The notes under the pieces were generated by a model. The model did not search any database. It saw only the letters and a program-made list of their open reading frames with translations, and was not told where the DNA came from. A stretch of 64,000 nt of DNA from Limnoperna fortunei. Taxonomy: Eukaryota; Mollusca; Bivalvia; Mytilida; Modiolidae. Below are positions 33,091 through 43,466 of this stretch, one piece after another (position 1 is the first letter of the stretch; every line of letters starts with the position of its first letter). The translations under genes were made by a program, and so were the position numbers. The stretch lies in NCBI GenBank assembly GCA_944474755.1, contig OX104112.1:53828774-53892773 (forward strand), given 5' to 3'.

Positions 33091-34765
33091 TTAGTAAATA
33101 ACGTCATATAACGCAGCGTGTCTGTTTTTCCGATTGCAGACCAAAAGTCGTTTACTGTTTTTGTCGTAGTACACAGCATTTGGGTTTTGGAGTCCATTAG
33201 AACTGGTCAGTAAAACTTTCTGTTGCTTACTATCTGGAGAAATGGCCAGAAGTAGATTATTCTTATACCCAGCTGCAAACGTTATACCATAATTATTAAC
33301 AACTATGGCTGGATCGCTTTTCAATGAATGTAACCGATCATCATGATACGTCCAGATTTCTGTACCTTCCATATCTACACAGTGTACACTCCCTTTGTTG
33401 ACTGAGTAGTAAATCTTGTTTTTCCGTGTTGTAACCTTGCACGTACCTTTTGCATCGTTGCATATATATATATATATATATATATTGTTTTAATACTTTT
33501 ACCATCTTTATATATTACCTTTATTCCCTCACCCCACTCTACGGCAAATGATTTACCATCGTTGTATGTAATGCCACAGATCGAGTATTTACATAAGTCC
33601 TTTCAAGTTGGATGTGTAGCATGATCGTTAATACATGTATTTACTATGGATATACAATTTTGCCAGTATCCATACGAAACAGCAACCCTCTGATCATCAA
33701 TAATAGAGAGGCCATAAGGATTATACGGAACACTGATGTCACGATCATATGATCCGTCTTCCTTGAGAATAGTAAGAGATGGTTTATTGTAACTCGCAAT
33801 CAAGCAGCTCTTTACATTAGCATTCTTTTTACCCATTTTAATGTTTGTTCTCAGCGTCAACTGTATATTGTCGATTTTATGCACTTCAGGTGGTTCAGCT
33901 GGACGCTGGTACTGGGCGTGTATTAGCTGACGCTCTACATACGGAATTAATGCTTCTTTAGATGTAATTTTTATTTCTCCTAAAGAGTCGAAGGCTTCGG
34001 TGAATATTTCAAATTTAGGGTTGATCTGAACTGCCACAAATATCTGTGGGATACTGCTTAGAAAGAGTTTGATTCCATTGATTTCGTTGACAACAATTTT
34101 CAGAATACACCGAATTCCTACAAACACTTGCAAATTTGATGAAAATTGTTTCATGTGTTGTGCAGTGTCTTTTAAATCCGAAATGTTTTTGCGTTTTGTT
34201 TTTAATTTTGTAGTCAACAAAGGAAATTCTTGCATTGCCTTTTCTGAATTGGACTTAAGTGCTTGTAAGAATTTTTCCTCTAGACGATCTAAATGCTTAT
34301 TTATTTCTGCTCGCTTTGTTGCGATACATTTCTTTGCGACATCTTCATCTTTCTGGAAATGTATTTTATTTTGTTGTAGATGTCGTGTCCCCTTTTCTAT
34401 ATTCTGAAGAAGTCCATCGATAGTTTGTTCCAGGTCGGTAAATGCAGTAGACGCCTTTGCACCCTTTGCTGCTTCATCTATCGGTTTGAGATCTTTACTG
34501 CCATGGTGTAATTTTACGCATTCAACGCAAAAAACACTGTCGTTGTTGGACAGTAAAAGTCTAACGGCTTACTGTGCATCGTAAGTTTACGTTAAATTGT
34601 TTGGTCTTTTAATACTCCACGGCTGGTTTGATGTGGTGGTTTCTGGAATTTTTTGCCAATTTGTGACTCCTACAACATTAACTGCAGAAACCTTCTTCAC
34701 AGTCAGTACACCACTTGGTCGCAGATTTAGTAACATGTTCATATTGACACGACTTATAAATATCA
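33091..34765 (-). pseudogene. B-box / propeller pseudogene, second paralogue
   Basis: Clearly homologous along its length to the intact gene at 22069. It keeps a first B-box (CQYEHVTKSATKWCTDCEEG), part of the second B-box, the coiled coil, and the propeller C-terminus (ending AALYDVIY). Lesions seen on the minus strand: the start codon region is lost; TAA after EEGFCS; TAA in the linker after KPAVEY; a one-base deletion near 34540; TGA at about 33603 (HATHPT stop); and an AT-dinucleotide expansion at 33462-33485 that shifts the frame where the intact gene reads TIRIYDD. Two long open pieces remain (33603-34235, 33091-33372). It is non-functional as a full protein. Confidence 0.85.
33462..33485. 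repeat. (AT)n microsatellite inside a pseudogene exon
   Basis: About 12 at units lie in the propeller-coding part of the second B-box paralogue, where the intact gene has ordinary codons for TIRIYDD. The expansion shifts the reading frame. Confidence 0.9.
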
Positions 34766-35415
34766 ATACAGTATAGGACTTGTTTGTGAATAGAAAAGAA
34801 ATTAGCAAAACAAAGAAACAAAACAAAACGAAAGAAAAAAAACATTTGAATTAAATTAACTTTTTCAAGATACATTTATTTTACATAAGAAATTAAAAAA
34901 TATAGGATGTACATCTATAATGGAACATTAAATGGCATCCCGCTACGTGTATCCATGAACACAGTGACTGAATTACAAAATCAGCCCATAGGAACAGCTG
35001 AGCATGATAACTCTAAAATTTTTATCTTGACATTGGAACTATCAACTGGAAAATCAATAGAATTTAGCTATATATGACTGATCTATGCAAAACAAGTTTC
35101 ATCAATCTAGGCCTTATAGTTCTCGAGACATGGGGTGCAAATAAAACCTTATCTAACTTATAAGTTAATGGGAAGGTCATTTGATTTTGATTGGGAGGGC
35201 TTAGAGGTTTAACAGTTAATTAAAAAAAAAACAAACACTACAAATGGGATTGTGATAACAATTAAAAGTTATCTTTATTTAATAGTACCCAACAGCCGTG
35301 TAACGTTTTTTAATTTATCATTTGGAAACGCAGACTATTGACAAAATATTAAATTGGCCATCCTCAGTAACTAACAAATGAATTTTGCTGAAAGTTAATT
35401 GTGTTCATCAAAATC
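34766..35415. other. Intergenic, no gene recognised
   Basis: Upstream flank of the second B-box pseudogene. No promoter or coding exon can be named. Confidence 0.45.
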
Positions 35416-36165
35416 CGTTTTTAGCTCACCTGACCCGAAGGCTAAAAATAGAACTGAGGGGGTCAAAATACAGCTTTTGCCTTACAGTTCAAAAAGTATA
35501 ACAGATACATGAAAACGGAAGAGACTGTCCTTCTTAAGCATCAAAAGCTCTACAAACGTCTCCATTTAGTTGAATGATATGACAACTCATTGTAGGAGTT
35601 ATTGCCCCTTAATCGTTAAAATTGATGCGTTTTTCCCGTTTTTCAATAATATGTTGAACATTATTAGAACTAGAGAAAAAGTTAGCATTTCTTAATTTTC
35701 ATGTTAATTTAAAAAAAAATCCTCTCCTCTTTAACCAATGACAGAACTGCTTTGAAAATGGCACACATAATCTTTTGGATGTCCTCTACCTCAATTGCGC
35801 AAATCGTGATCATGACAGTTGACCTTCAACATGGCTATTGCCTTAAAATAGAACGAGGGTGGGGGAGGGGGTCAAAATAATTTTCGCCTTTTAGTTAAAA
35901 AAGTATAACTGATACAGGAAATTTGAAGTGTACCGCCTTCCTCAGCATCAAAAACTCTACAAGATTGTCAAATGAGTTGAAGATATGTAACGAAGCTTTA
36001 GAGGAGTTATTTTCCATAAATTGTGTTGGACAACTCTTTATAGGAGTTATTCACCTTAAAACGTCAAAATTAATGTTTTTTGCAGACTTGTTGGACAATT
36101 CCTTATAGGAAAGAAAAGCTAGATAAAAAGGAAGTATTGTCAGGTTCATATGAGCGATACAGGCT
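35416..36165. repeat. Dispersed repeat with two internal copies
   Basis: It opens with tttttagctcacctgacccg and ends with ttcatatgagcgatacaggc. These ends look like diverged inverted counterparts (agctcacctg and catatgagcg). Inside, two similar blocks (35455-35640 and 35860-36075) share gggtcaaaata, aaaagtataac-gatacagga and agcatcaaaa-ctctacaa, then ggagttatt. It resembles a repeat common in bivalve genomes by general impression. No transposase is visible. Confidence 0.5.
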
Positions 36166-36949
36166 GCTGAGGGCATTTAGTTAAGTTATCATACGGAAAC
36201 CACCGGGGTACTGACAGACGGATGATGGATATAAATGCAAACGAAGGTATCACATAATACCCTGCCATTTTGTCTCTCGGAATATAAAAACAAGGTTACT
36301 AATGTATCCACACGCTTGGCAGAAGGCCGTAAACGTTTTCATCAAAACATTCCTATACGAAAGGACAAAAGCGTTAGATGAACGGACGAAAAGAGCGAAC
36401 ATTTATCTAAAAATTGTAGAAACATACACTTATTGATTGATTGATTGATTTTTTTATTTGATTGACTGATTGATTGATTGATTGGATTATGTTTTAAGTC
36501 TAGCGAGCAGTATTTCAGCTATGTTTAGAACGGAAAAAGCTTGAAAAACAATAAATCAACTAGGAAACCATTTATCAGAGTTAAACAACTTTGTCTGGCA
36601 CTGGGGTATGGATAGGGTAAAATATTTAGTCTTTTGTAGCGGCTTCAACGAGCCTTCTATAATCGACATCTATCAAAAGGGTTTTTATCGTGCAAGAAGC
36701 ATGACACTACAAACTCGTTACCAAATTAGGTCCTCTGTAGGCTTTTCCTCACAACCCCCCTGTCCGCCATCTGTGGACGTTCTGGGCATCTCTGTGGGGT
36801 GGTCGAGCACTGACAACCCTCACAGTCCCGGATTTTGGAATGTTATTTAGACCATTTTACAACGATCATTGCCTTCTATTTACAATAAGCATGGGCTTTG
36901 GGGATGGTGCATTTTTGAGCACAGATTTTTTAACGCACAATACACAAAT
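36166..36949. other. Intergenic, no gene recognised
   Basis: It contains a (ttga)n run (36430-36486) and a short dispersed motif, ttttgtagcggcttcaacga (36638), whose relative (tttttgtagcggctacaacg) lies at 52492 near the third B-box pseudogene. No gene is visible. Confidence 0.5.
36430..36486. repeat. (TTGA)n microsatellite
   Basis: Interrupted run of attgattgattg units with one poly-T interruption. Confidence 0.9.
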
Positions 36950-37547
36950 CTAACTTGATGAGAAATTTTACTCATCACAATCTAATAAAAAAATATGTTT
37001 GCAAAAATTTCGATTAAGTTCGACCCCTTATTGCCTGGATTGTAAAAGATGTCAAAAATCAGCAGGTAAACAACCCAAAGCTCTTTCAACGAGGAATCTA
37101 ACGGAAAACTGGAATAAATATCGGATATGCTTATTTGGTGCCAATTGCTGAAGGTAAGCAGCAAAGAAACAGATTGACCAATGATGCAGTACTTGAGATT
37201 GAAAACGCAACACTTTTAGCAATCCGTCAGCGAATCGTCAGCCATCCGTCAGCGATCCGTCAGCGTTCCAAAATCCGGCAGCAATCAGTTATCAATCAGT
37301 CAGATCGGTCAAATCGTTCCCAATCCGTCCATCCGTCAATTGACGGATTTAGAACGATTTGACTGATCTGTCGGATTGATTTTGACTGATCGCTCCAATC
37401 CGTCCATTCAACTTCCGGTTAGTAAAATTAATATTTCGAAATGTGAAAATTCGTTTCACTTGCAAATATTAGAAGTATAAAAATGTTAAGTGTTATGTCC
37501 TCATTTATGGCTCGTTTTACCTAATAATAAGGCTAAAACTGATCTAA

Positions 37548-38003
37548 AGTTATATATGATAAAAATGAAAATTCCCCCAATCTATAACTAATGCATCTAT
37601 GACGAAATATAAACATCACATAGTGTCATTTTATTTACAAAATAATTAAAACAAAGTAAATTAAAAAACACACACACACACACACAATAACTTAAAAAAA
37701 ATTACATCGCATGCCAAGGCGCACGTCTCGTATTTGTCTTCGAATTTTTTTAAAGCGGAAAAGTCTAGTCTAAAATTATAAATGATAAATGGAAAAATTC
37801 CACCCCCCCCAATCTATAACTACATGTAATACATCTGTGACGGAATATAAACATCACTTAGTGTCATTTTATTTAAAAAACAATTAAAAAGAAATGAAAA
37901 AACTCAGACACAATGAATTCAAAAAATATTTGACTTCGCGTGCCAAGGCGTACATCTCGTATTTGTCTTCGAAATTTGTTAAAGCGGAAAAAGCGAGAAA
38001 GAC
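37548..38003. repeat. Tandem duplication, ~230 bp unit, two copies
   Basis: Units at about 37548-37770 and 37783-38003 share aatctataacta, then atataaacatcac and tagtgtcattttattt, then tgccaaggcg and tctcgtatttgtcttcgaa. The first unit carries a (ca)n run at 37668-37686. Confidence 0.8.
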
Positions 38004-38059
38004 GAAAAACGTAAAGGCGGAATCGTTAATTTTTTTTCACTTCGCGCTTTCGCGTTAGC

Positions 38060-38310
38060 ATTATTTGTATGTATGTTTGAAGTTTGTTTAACATTATTTT
38101 CAAAAATTATATTAGTCTATATAATATGGTGTCTAGTGTTTATAGGGAAGATCTGGAGTACCCAACGAAACAGCACACCTTCGACAGGAAAACTGGTGCT
38201 CTTTGCAAATTTAGGGATGAGTTGAGCACACCTTCCCGCTGTAAGTGTCGAACAGACATTTCGGTGATCAATAATAGATTACTGCTACCTTAACCACCGA
38301 GGTCGAGGTT
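38060..38310 (-). mobile_element. Degenerate SINE inside the TIR element
   Basis: Minus-strand traces: tttaacattattttcaaaaa tail, gatctggagtacccaacgaa body, and a head with accttaaccaccgaggtcg. All parts are in SINE order but heavily mutated. Confidence 0.5.
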
Positions 38311-38365
38311 TTTTATTATAAACGATTAAACAGATCATTTGTCGGGGTTTGATCAGTTTTCTTCT

Positions 38366-38668
38366 GTGCCACAGTTCCGAAGAATACAGGTGTATAATAC
38401 TGAATAAGATTTACGACAAAAGCGAAAACATCTATATATATTTTATTCACTATCTCCATGATCTCATTGTGTCACACGACTTTACACAGAATTAAATCTC
38501 AAATAAAGAATAACTACTGTGCCACCATTTCTAAGAATTTCGGTGTATAATACTGAATAAGATTTACGACAAAAGCGAAAACATATATTTATATATTTTA
38601 TTCACTATCACATTGTGTCACATGAATTTACACAGAATAAAATCTCAAATAAAGAATAAACTACTAAC
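38366..38668. repeat. Tandem duplication, ~150 bp unit, two copies
   Basis: Both units contain gtgtataatactgaataaga then tttacgacaaaagcgaaaac, a tattttattcactatc stretch, and aaatctcaaataaagaataa. The two are highly similar, so the duplication is fairly recent. Confidence 0.85.
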
Positions 38669-39169
38669 CGCGTTTGTTTTATAGAAGCTTATGAGTTAAA
38701 GATGCTAACATGTAAGTGTAATATAAAAAGCAATTCTGCTTTCGCATTTTAGCCGTCAAAATTTGTTTATTTTACGATCTCTGTTATAGTCATTCGATAA
38801 TAAATGAAATATAAGCATAAATTGTTTCCTTTAAAATCGGAAGTATTTGAAATTAGTTACTAGGTTTCATAGAGCTGCCCAGCGCGTCCTCAGCTGGCGG
38901 ACATGGGATGTGCTGTCGTATTGGTTTTTTTTATTACTTTGTTGGTTTTTTTTTGGGGGGGGGGTAGTTCTGGTCATATTAGAATTGTCGCGAACATAGT
39001 GATGTGTTTAGAGAGTGTCACGCTCCTTGCACGATAAGGATCTCTTTTGTAGATTTCGAAAAGAAGTAGTCTAAAAAAAGTAAATTTTCCGCCCCTACCC
39101 ATACCCCATATTTTTCCAGTGGAATTCAAAATTGTTGCCCTTTGTGCATCTTTCTCTAATTCATTGAGG

Positions 39170-39406
39170 AGGCCTTGGTGCCCGAGTGGTTATGTGAGTT
39201 CGTCAACTATTGATCACGTGGTAAATCAACACTGAGGGCAGGGTGCAGTAGACTCAATTGAAAAGGGGCCAGTTTTTCTAAAAAAGGTCGGGGATTTTCT
39301 CCGGGTACTGCGGCTTCCTCCTCCAATAAAAACTGGACGCCATGATATAGCTGAAAAATCGCTGAAAGTTGCGTTATACAATATTTAAACAAACAAACCA
39401 ACAAAT
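39170..39406 (+). mobile_element. SINE nested in the TIR element
   Basis: Near-complete copy: A-box region ggtgcccgagtggttatg, middle part, body ctccgggtactgcggcttcc, and tail ending aaacaaacaaaccaacaaat. The B-box region is damaged (gtagactcaattg). Its position within 37187-39909 shows it came after that element. Confidence 0.85.
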
Positions 39407-40510
39407 CTATAATTGATTGATATTTAACTTATTCTCTTCATGAATAAAGCTGACATACTCCCGCTGAAAGTGATGTGACTTAAATCGCTTAAGTTTTTTT
39501 AAGGCTTACAGGGCTCAACCCGCATATATGTCCTACCTTAAAGAAATTTGCTTAATTATATAATATAAAGAAAATAGTTTTTTATTTAAAAATTTTTTAA
39601 ATTTTTTTTAGAATGAGACATTGTATTAACTTTTCTTTTACATACTTGCGTTTATTTTATTATAAATTCAAATATAATATACAAATGACTCAGAATTCGT
39701 TTTATCTTTAAATTATTAATTTTTACGCATCCGATTTATGCATATAATTAAATGACGGATTCTGGATCGGTTACCAAGGTAATGACGGATTCATAATTTT
39801 GGACGGATGTATTCATCAGCAATCGGTCAGCGATCCGTCAGCGTTCCAAAATCCGTCAGCAATCAGTTATCAATCAGTCAAAGTGTTGCGTTTACGGGTG
39901 CAAGTACTGTAGAACGTTAAGCACAATCAAAAGCATAGCGTAGGAAGCGTTATATATGGTACTTCTCCTTCGAATAATTTGAGTTACGGAGTGCCGTACA
40001 AAAAATCTTCATGAATTATTATTGGTGTGTAACACCCTTTAACTCAATGAGAACCCCTCCCCTTTTAAAATGTACCGTTTTAAATTTTTGCGATTTATTG
40101 AAATAAAACCTAAGAAAATCGTCTGACAATTATATTTACATTTAACTGATCTTCGGGAAATCAGTTCTCTACTTTCGTTTAAATTTTACAGAAACACGTA
40201 AAAACTATATATAATAAAAATGATAAGTTTGCGTAATAATGTTGATAATGTTGATAATGATGATAATATATATTTGAAATCTACTGCATTGAATAAAGAA
40301 TGATATACACGGGTAGTTACCTTATTTTTATGTTTGGCGCTCGACATGTAAATACCCGACGTGAATATTTGTCCTTGATGTCCTTGATACGAAGTCACGT
40401 GATAGTTAGACAGTTCAAGTCTTATAAACAGGTATATTTCTTTTGTTCAGTTTATTTTACAAAGACATTGAGAAATATTTTTAAAAAGAACATTTTATTT
40501 TGATTTTTTG

Positions 40511-41103
40511 TAGGTAATACGTACGGAAGATTGTTCGATCCACTTTAAAATATAATTTTAAAAAACGAGAAAACGTAAAATAATTGCATTTAAACGCAAC
40601 ACTATGCGCTAAAACGCAAACGTTACTGACAATAAACGCAAAACCTGCTGCGTTTAACGCAAATGTTTTGGTACAATACGCAAAACGTATTGCGAATAAA
40701 CGAAAAAATCTTGAGAATAAACCAATCATTTAACATTGTCAATTAAGATCGGAGTCGAGTACACCCTGCACGCAATGTTAGTTTAAACACATTTAGTTTG
40801 TATTCATATAAATAGTATATTTGCAGGATTCGGAAACAAGCTACAAAGCCTATATAAATCCGTATCTTAAAGACGAATGACATAACTTATATCAGTTTAA
40901 AGCGGACTTCTGGATTACATTTAGTGTAAGAGATTTTCGTATATGCAAAAATGCAAAAATAAATAAATAAATAAAGCCGTAACAGGTAACTGTGTCAACG
41001 CGGGTTGTTAATGCTAGGCTGCCTATGGATTACAGACTATATTAGCTTGAGTATCGAATCAAATCAGCTAAATCAACAGATATAACACACACCATGCCAA
41101 ATG
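40511..41103. other. Intergenic, small SINE fragment
   Basis: A minus-strand SINE middle fragment (cattgtcaattaagatcgga, then gtcgagtacaccctgcac) lies at 40735-40772. An aaac/aaacgca-rich stretch lies at 40590-40715. No gene is visible. Confidence 0.5.
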
Positions 41104-41186
41104 TATATCACATGCAATATCAACTCTCGAACTTTGTCACCACTTTAGGGGTGATATAGAGTTCTCGGGTTATACAGCATGTGATA
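41104..41186. repeat. Imperfect palindrome
   Basis: The left arm tatatcacatgcaatatcaa then ctctcgaac pairs with the right arm gttctcgggttatacagcat then gtgatata around cacc-actttaggggtg. The arms are about 30 bases with several mismatches. It may be a small foldback repeat. Confidence 0.6.
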
Positions 41187-41254
41187 TAGATTCTGACCTA
41201 TAATATTCAGTACTTATTTCATACTTAATACAGTAGTTTTTACTGAGACAAAAA

Positions 41255-42185
41255 CAGTGCCTGCCTCTAATTAGACACCTGTTGAGTTATTGTCATTTCT
41301 AGGAAAAAGTTAAATCCAGGAATAGGAAGGACAACCTTTGATTCAGCGAAAATATCCGATTGTATGTAAGATTTCCCATAATGATCAATTAAGTCATGGC
41401 GACGGCCATAGAACTTCTGGAGAGATAACATCAACATAGTTACAACAAGCCTTTGGGTAGTTCAGTAAGCAACAACAGGGATCGATCTAAAAAGTCGGAA
41501 TACCGATCGCAGGACCTTGAATAACGTATAAGTTTTGAAATGTAAACACCATACGCTGGAGCGGCTGGAATGTTGTCAATAAATTGAGAAGTTTACAATT
41601 AGAAAGTTGAATTCAGCACGTTTGTCGAAGTCTAGCCGGTAGTGTTCCCGAGTCTATTCGTAGAAGTAATTCTAAATAAGAGGCTGGTTTTAGTGTATTG
41701 GTGGTGTCTGTAATTTCAAGCTCGCTGTAGTAAATGGAATGCAAATAGTCACAAATGTTTGCATTGTTGAGGGATAAAACATCATCAGTACAGCGGAATG
41801 TGAAATTAAAGGTCTGGGCTAGTGTCTTTTCTTTCTTCTTCTGCAGGGGTTCTGGGAACTCAGCCTAATAAGAGTTCAAAAACAGGTCGGTGAGGAGAGG
41901 AGCACAATTAGTACCCATTGGAATACTAATAGTCTGTTAAAAACAGGTCATCCAAAAAATTACAAATATATTGTAAATCAGAAAATCATACAGTTGAAAG
42001 ATTTGATCTTCAGTATATTTATTATTAGATTTAGAGTATTTGATGGCGAAATAAGTTTTGTCATGGCTTATTACCAGAGATTTATATCATCTCTTGTCTT
42101 GAAAAAACTAACTTTAAAGCCTGGTTTTAATCTGCATATGGTGGATCGACGTGTAAAGTGTCGAACAATCAAATGTTTTAATGCT
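41255..42185 (-). pseudogene. Penelope-like reverse transcriptase pseudogene, second copy
   Basis: The same family as 30605 on the opposite strand. In order on the minus strand: KTFDCSTLYTSIHH, a decayed linker, QTISIPMGTNCAPL then TDLFLNSY and a stop, KTLAQTFNFTFR, CTDDVLSLNNANICDYLHSI (catalytic Tyr-Ile replaced by Cys-Thr), then IPAAPAYGVYIS and YGKSYIQSDIFAES-like text. The 3' tail, tagacacctgttgagttatt, complements the tail of the first copy. Several stops and shifts are present. It preserves PMGTNCAP, which is altered in the other copy. Plus-strand open frames over it are antisense. Confidence 0.75.
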
Positions 42186-42721
42186 GATACATTGTGAAAG
42201 AGATTCAGACCTCAAGATATCTATGAGGTCTTATGAATTTTCATTATCAACATTTTATTTATGCCACTCCTGTTTTAGAAAGTGTCACTGTATTTTCGAA
42301 TTCCCGTTTTTATTATTTTTAAAATATAGGTCAGGATAATATTTGGTGGTACATTTAGACGATCCTGCTATGAAACGCTGTTTATTTAATATTATTCTGT
42401 AATATTATCAATTTATTATTTTGCTAATTTTAAAGTGTCCATGGCCTATTACTTGATTTTTTGTATCTTTGGCGAATCGACTGGTTTATTGTGGAATATT
42501 GTTATATTGCCCAAAATATTTCAATGAACTATACTCTGCAAAAAACCCACACATATTCGATTTCTTTTAAAGATTTTAGTAGAGATATTTTGGATAAAGA
42601 TTTTACAATAACAAATATTGATATTCACTTAAATGTTTATTTAAATAAATACTGTTTTTTAAAGTTGAGTTTATCACAGTTACTAACAATTCCAGTCTAG
42701 TTTAAGCCAGTAACATGTATC

Positions 42722-43466
42722 ACCACCTCGAGCTGGCTACACTGCCCTGCATCTCCCTGACATAGAATCAATCAATCTTCATACGTTGTTACATTGAATT
42801 GTTCGCCAGTCCTTGTACAACACTTGAAGGATCGGACGGTCAGTGGCGAGGTTAACGGTGGAGCTCACGTTTATCCATTTGATTCCACGAATGTGCAATT
42901 GATGATATGGCAGGCATGGTAGCACATTAATGTTGTTTTGTTTTCTCAACTTAGTGTCTTGTTGAGCGCGTTATGTAAGGTCTATCATTGGCCTGTTGGA
43001 AAAACTCTCTCTGTCGGTCAATTACGCGCATTAGTTGAGGTTGTAAATGTTGTACCTTTGAGCGGTTTAATCTACTGGGATATAAAATAGTTTTGTTTAA
43101 CAGTCATTAGAGACCGCCGCCATAATCAAGACGCTTCCTCCAACAACGCTATGCAATTCTTGGACACAGGAGGGATAGAAACGTACATTTCTTCGACTGT
43201 ATCAAGTATTCTCTCATTACTTTTTGGTACCAGAACACAGGACTCTTCACTGAGCCTTAGTATATGCTAGTTGCGGAACGTCCAGCCTCTCAATCTGTTG
43301 CACCATAGGAATTTGTCAGTGTAACGGTGTCAAAACTGCTCCACACTGCGCTTTTTTAAGTCTAATTTCATATTCTCGAAGTCGCCTGCTGACTGTTTGC
43401 GCTCCGATTCTTCTCGATCGTGAGTGTCGATATGCAAGGTTGCCCATTCAGGCTTTCTCCTATAAT
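42722..43466 (-). pseudogene. Tc1-like transposase pseudogene
   Basis: The minus strand shows, in order, IGAQTVSRRLREYEIRLKK (end of the DNA-binding part), AQCGAVLTPLH, VVGGSVLIMAAVSND (the GGGSVMxWxAIS motif), NDRPYITRS (the NARPH motif with the second Asp region), ISSIAHSWNQMDKRE (the SPIEHxWD motif with its acidic residue lost), and IDSMSGRCRAV (the C-terminal INSMxxRCxAV motif). Stops and frameshifts are frequent, and the FSDES motif reads CSGTK. The N-terminal helix-turn-helix is missing or too decayed, and no terminal repeats were found. Tc1/mariner superfamily, dead. Confidence 0.75.

Larger units (their letters stand above)
37187..39909. mobile_element. Terminal-inverted-repeat element, 2.7 kb, no transposase
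   Basis: The left end reads CAGTACTTG, 7 variable bases, then AAACGCAACACTTT. The right end reverse-complemented reads CAGTACTTG, 7 other bases, then AAACGCAACACTTT. Inside both ends are subterminal copies of atccgtcagcg and tcagcaatcagttatcaatc. The paralogous segment at about 55291 lacks the whole stretch, which fixes the boundaries. Starting with CAG and having subterminal repeats suggests hAT-like, but no clean 8-bp target duplication is visible. Inside are two pairs of tandem duplications and two nested SINEs, and no coding domain. Probably a non-autonomous element. Confidence 0.65.
36950..40510. repeat. Segmental duplication 4, copy A (split by a 2.7 kb insertion)
   Basis: 36950-37186 and 39910-40510 are together paralogous to 55050-55870, in the same order. 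Shared landmarks: tcacaatctaataaaaaaat (36977 and 55083), catcagcggatgaca-like text (37060 and 55168), and the ttttgcgatttattgaaata block (40085 and 55472). A further diverged copy of the last block lies at 58080-58330. The insertion at 37187-39909 separates the halves. Confidence 0.7.

Noticed and set aside
34069..34407. Plus-strand open frame of 112 codons
   Set aside because: Antisense to the coiled-coil part of the second B-box pseudogene.
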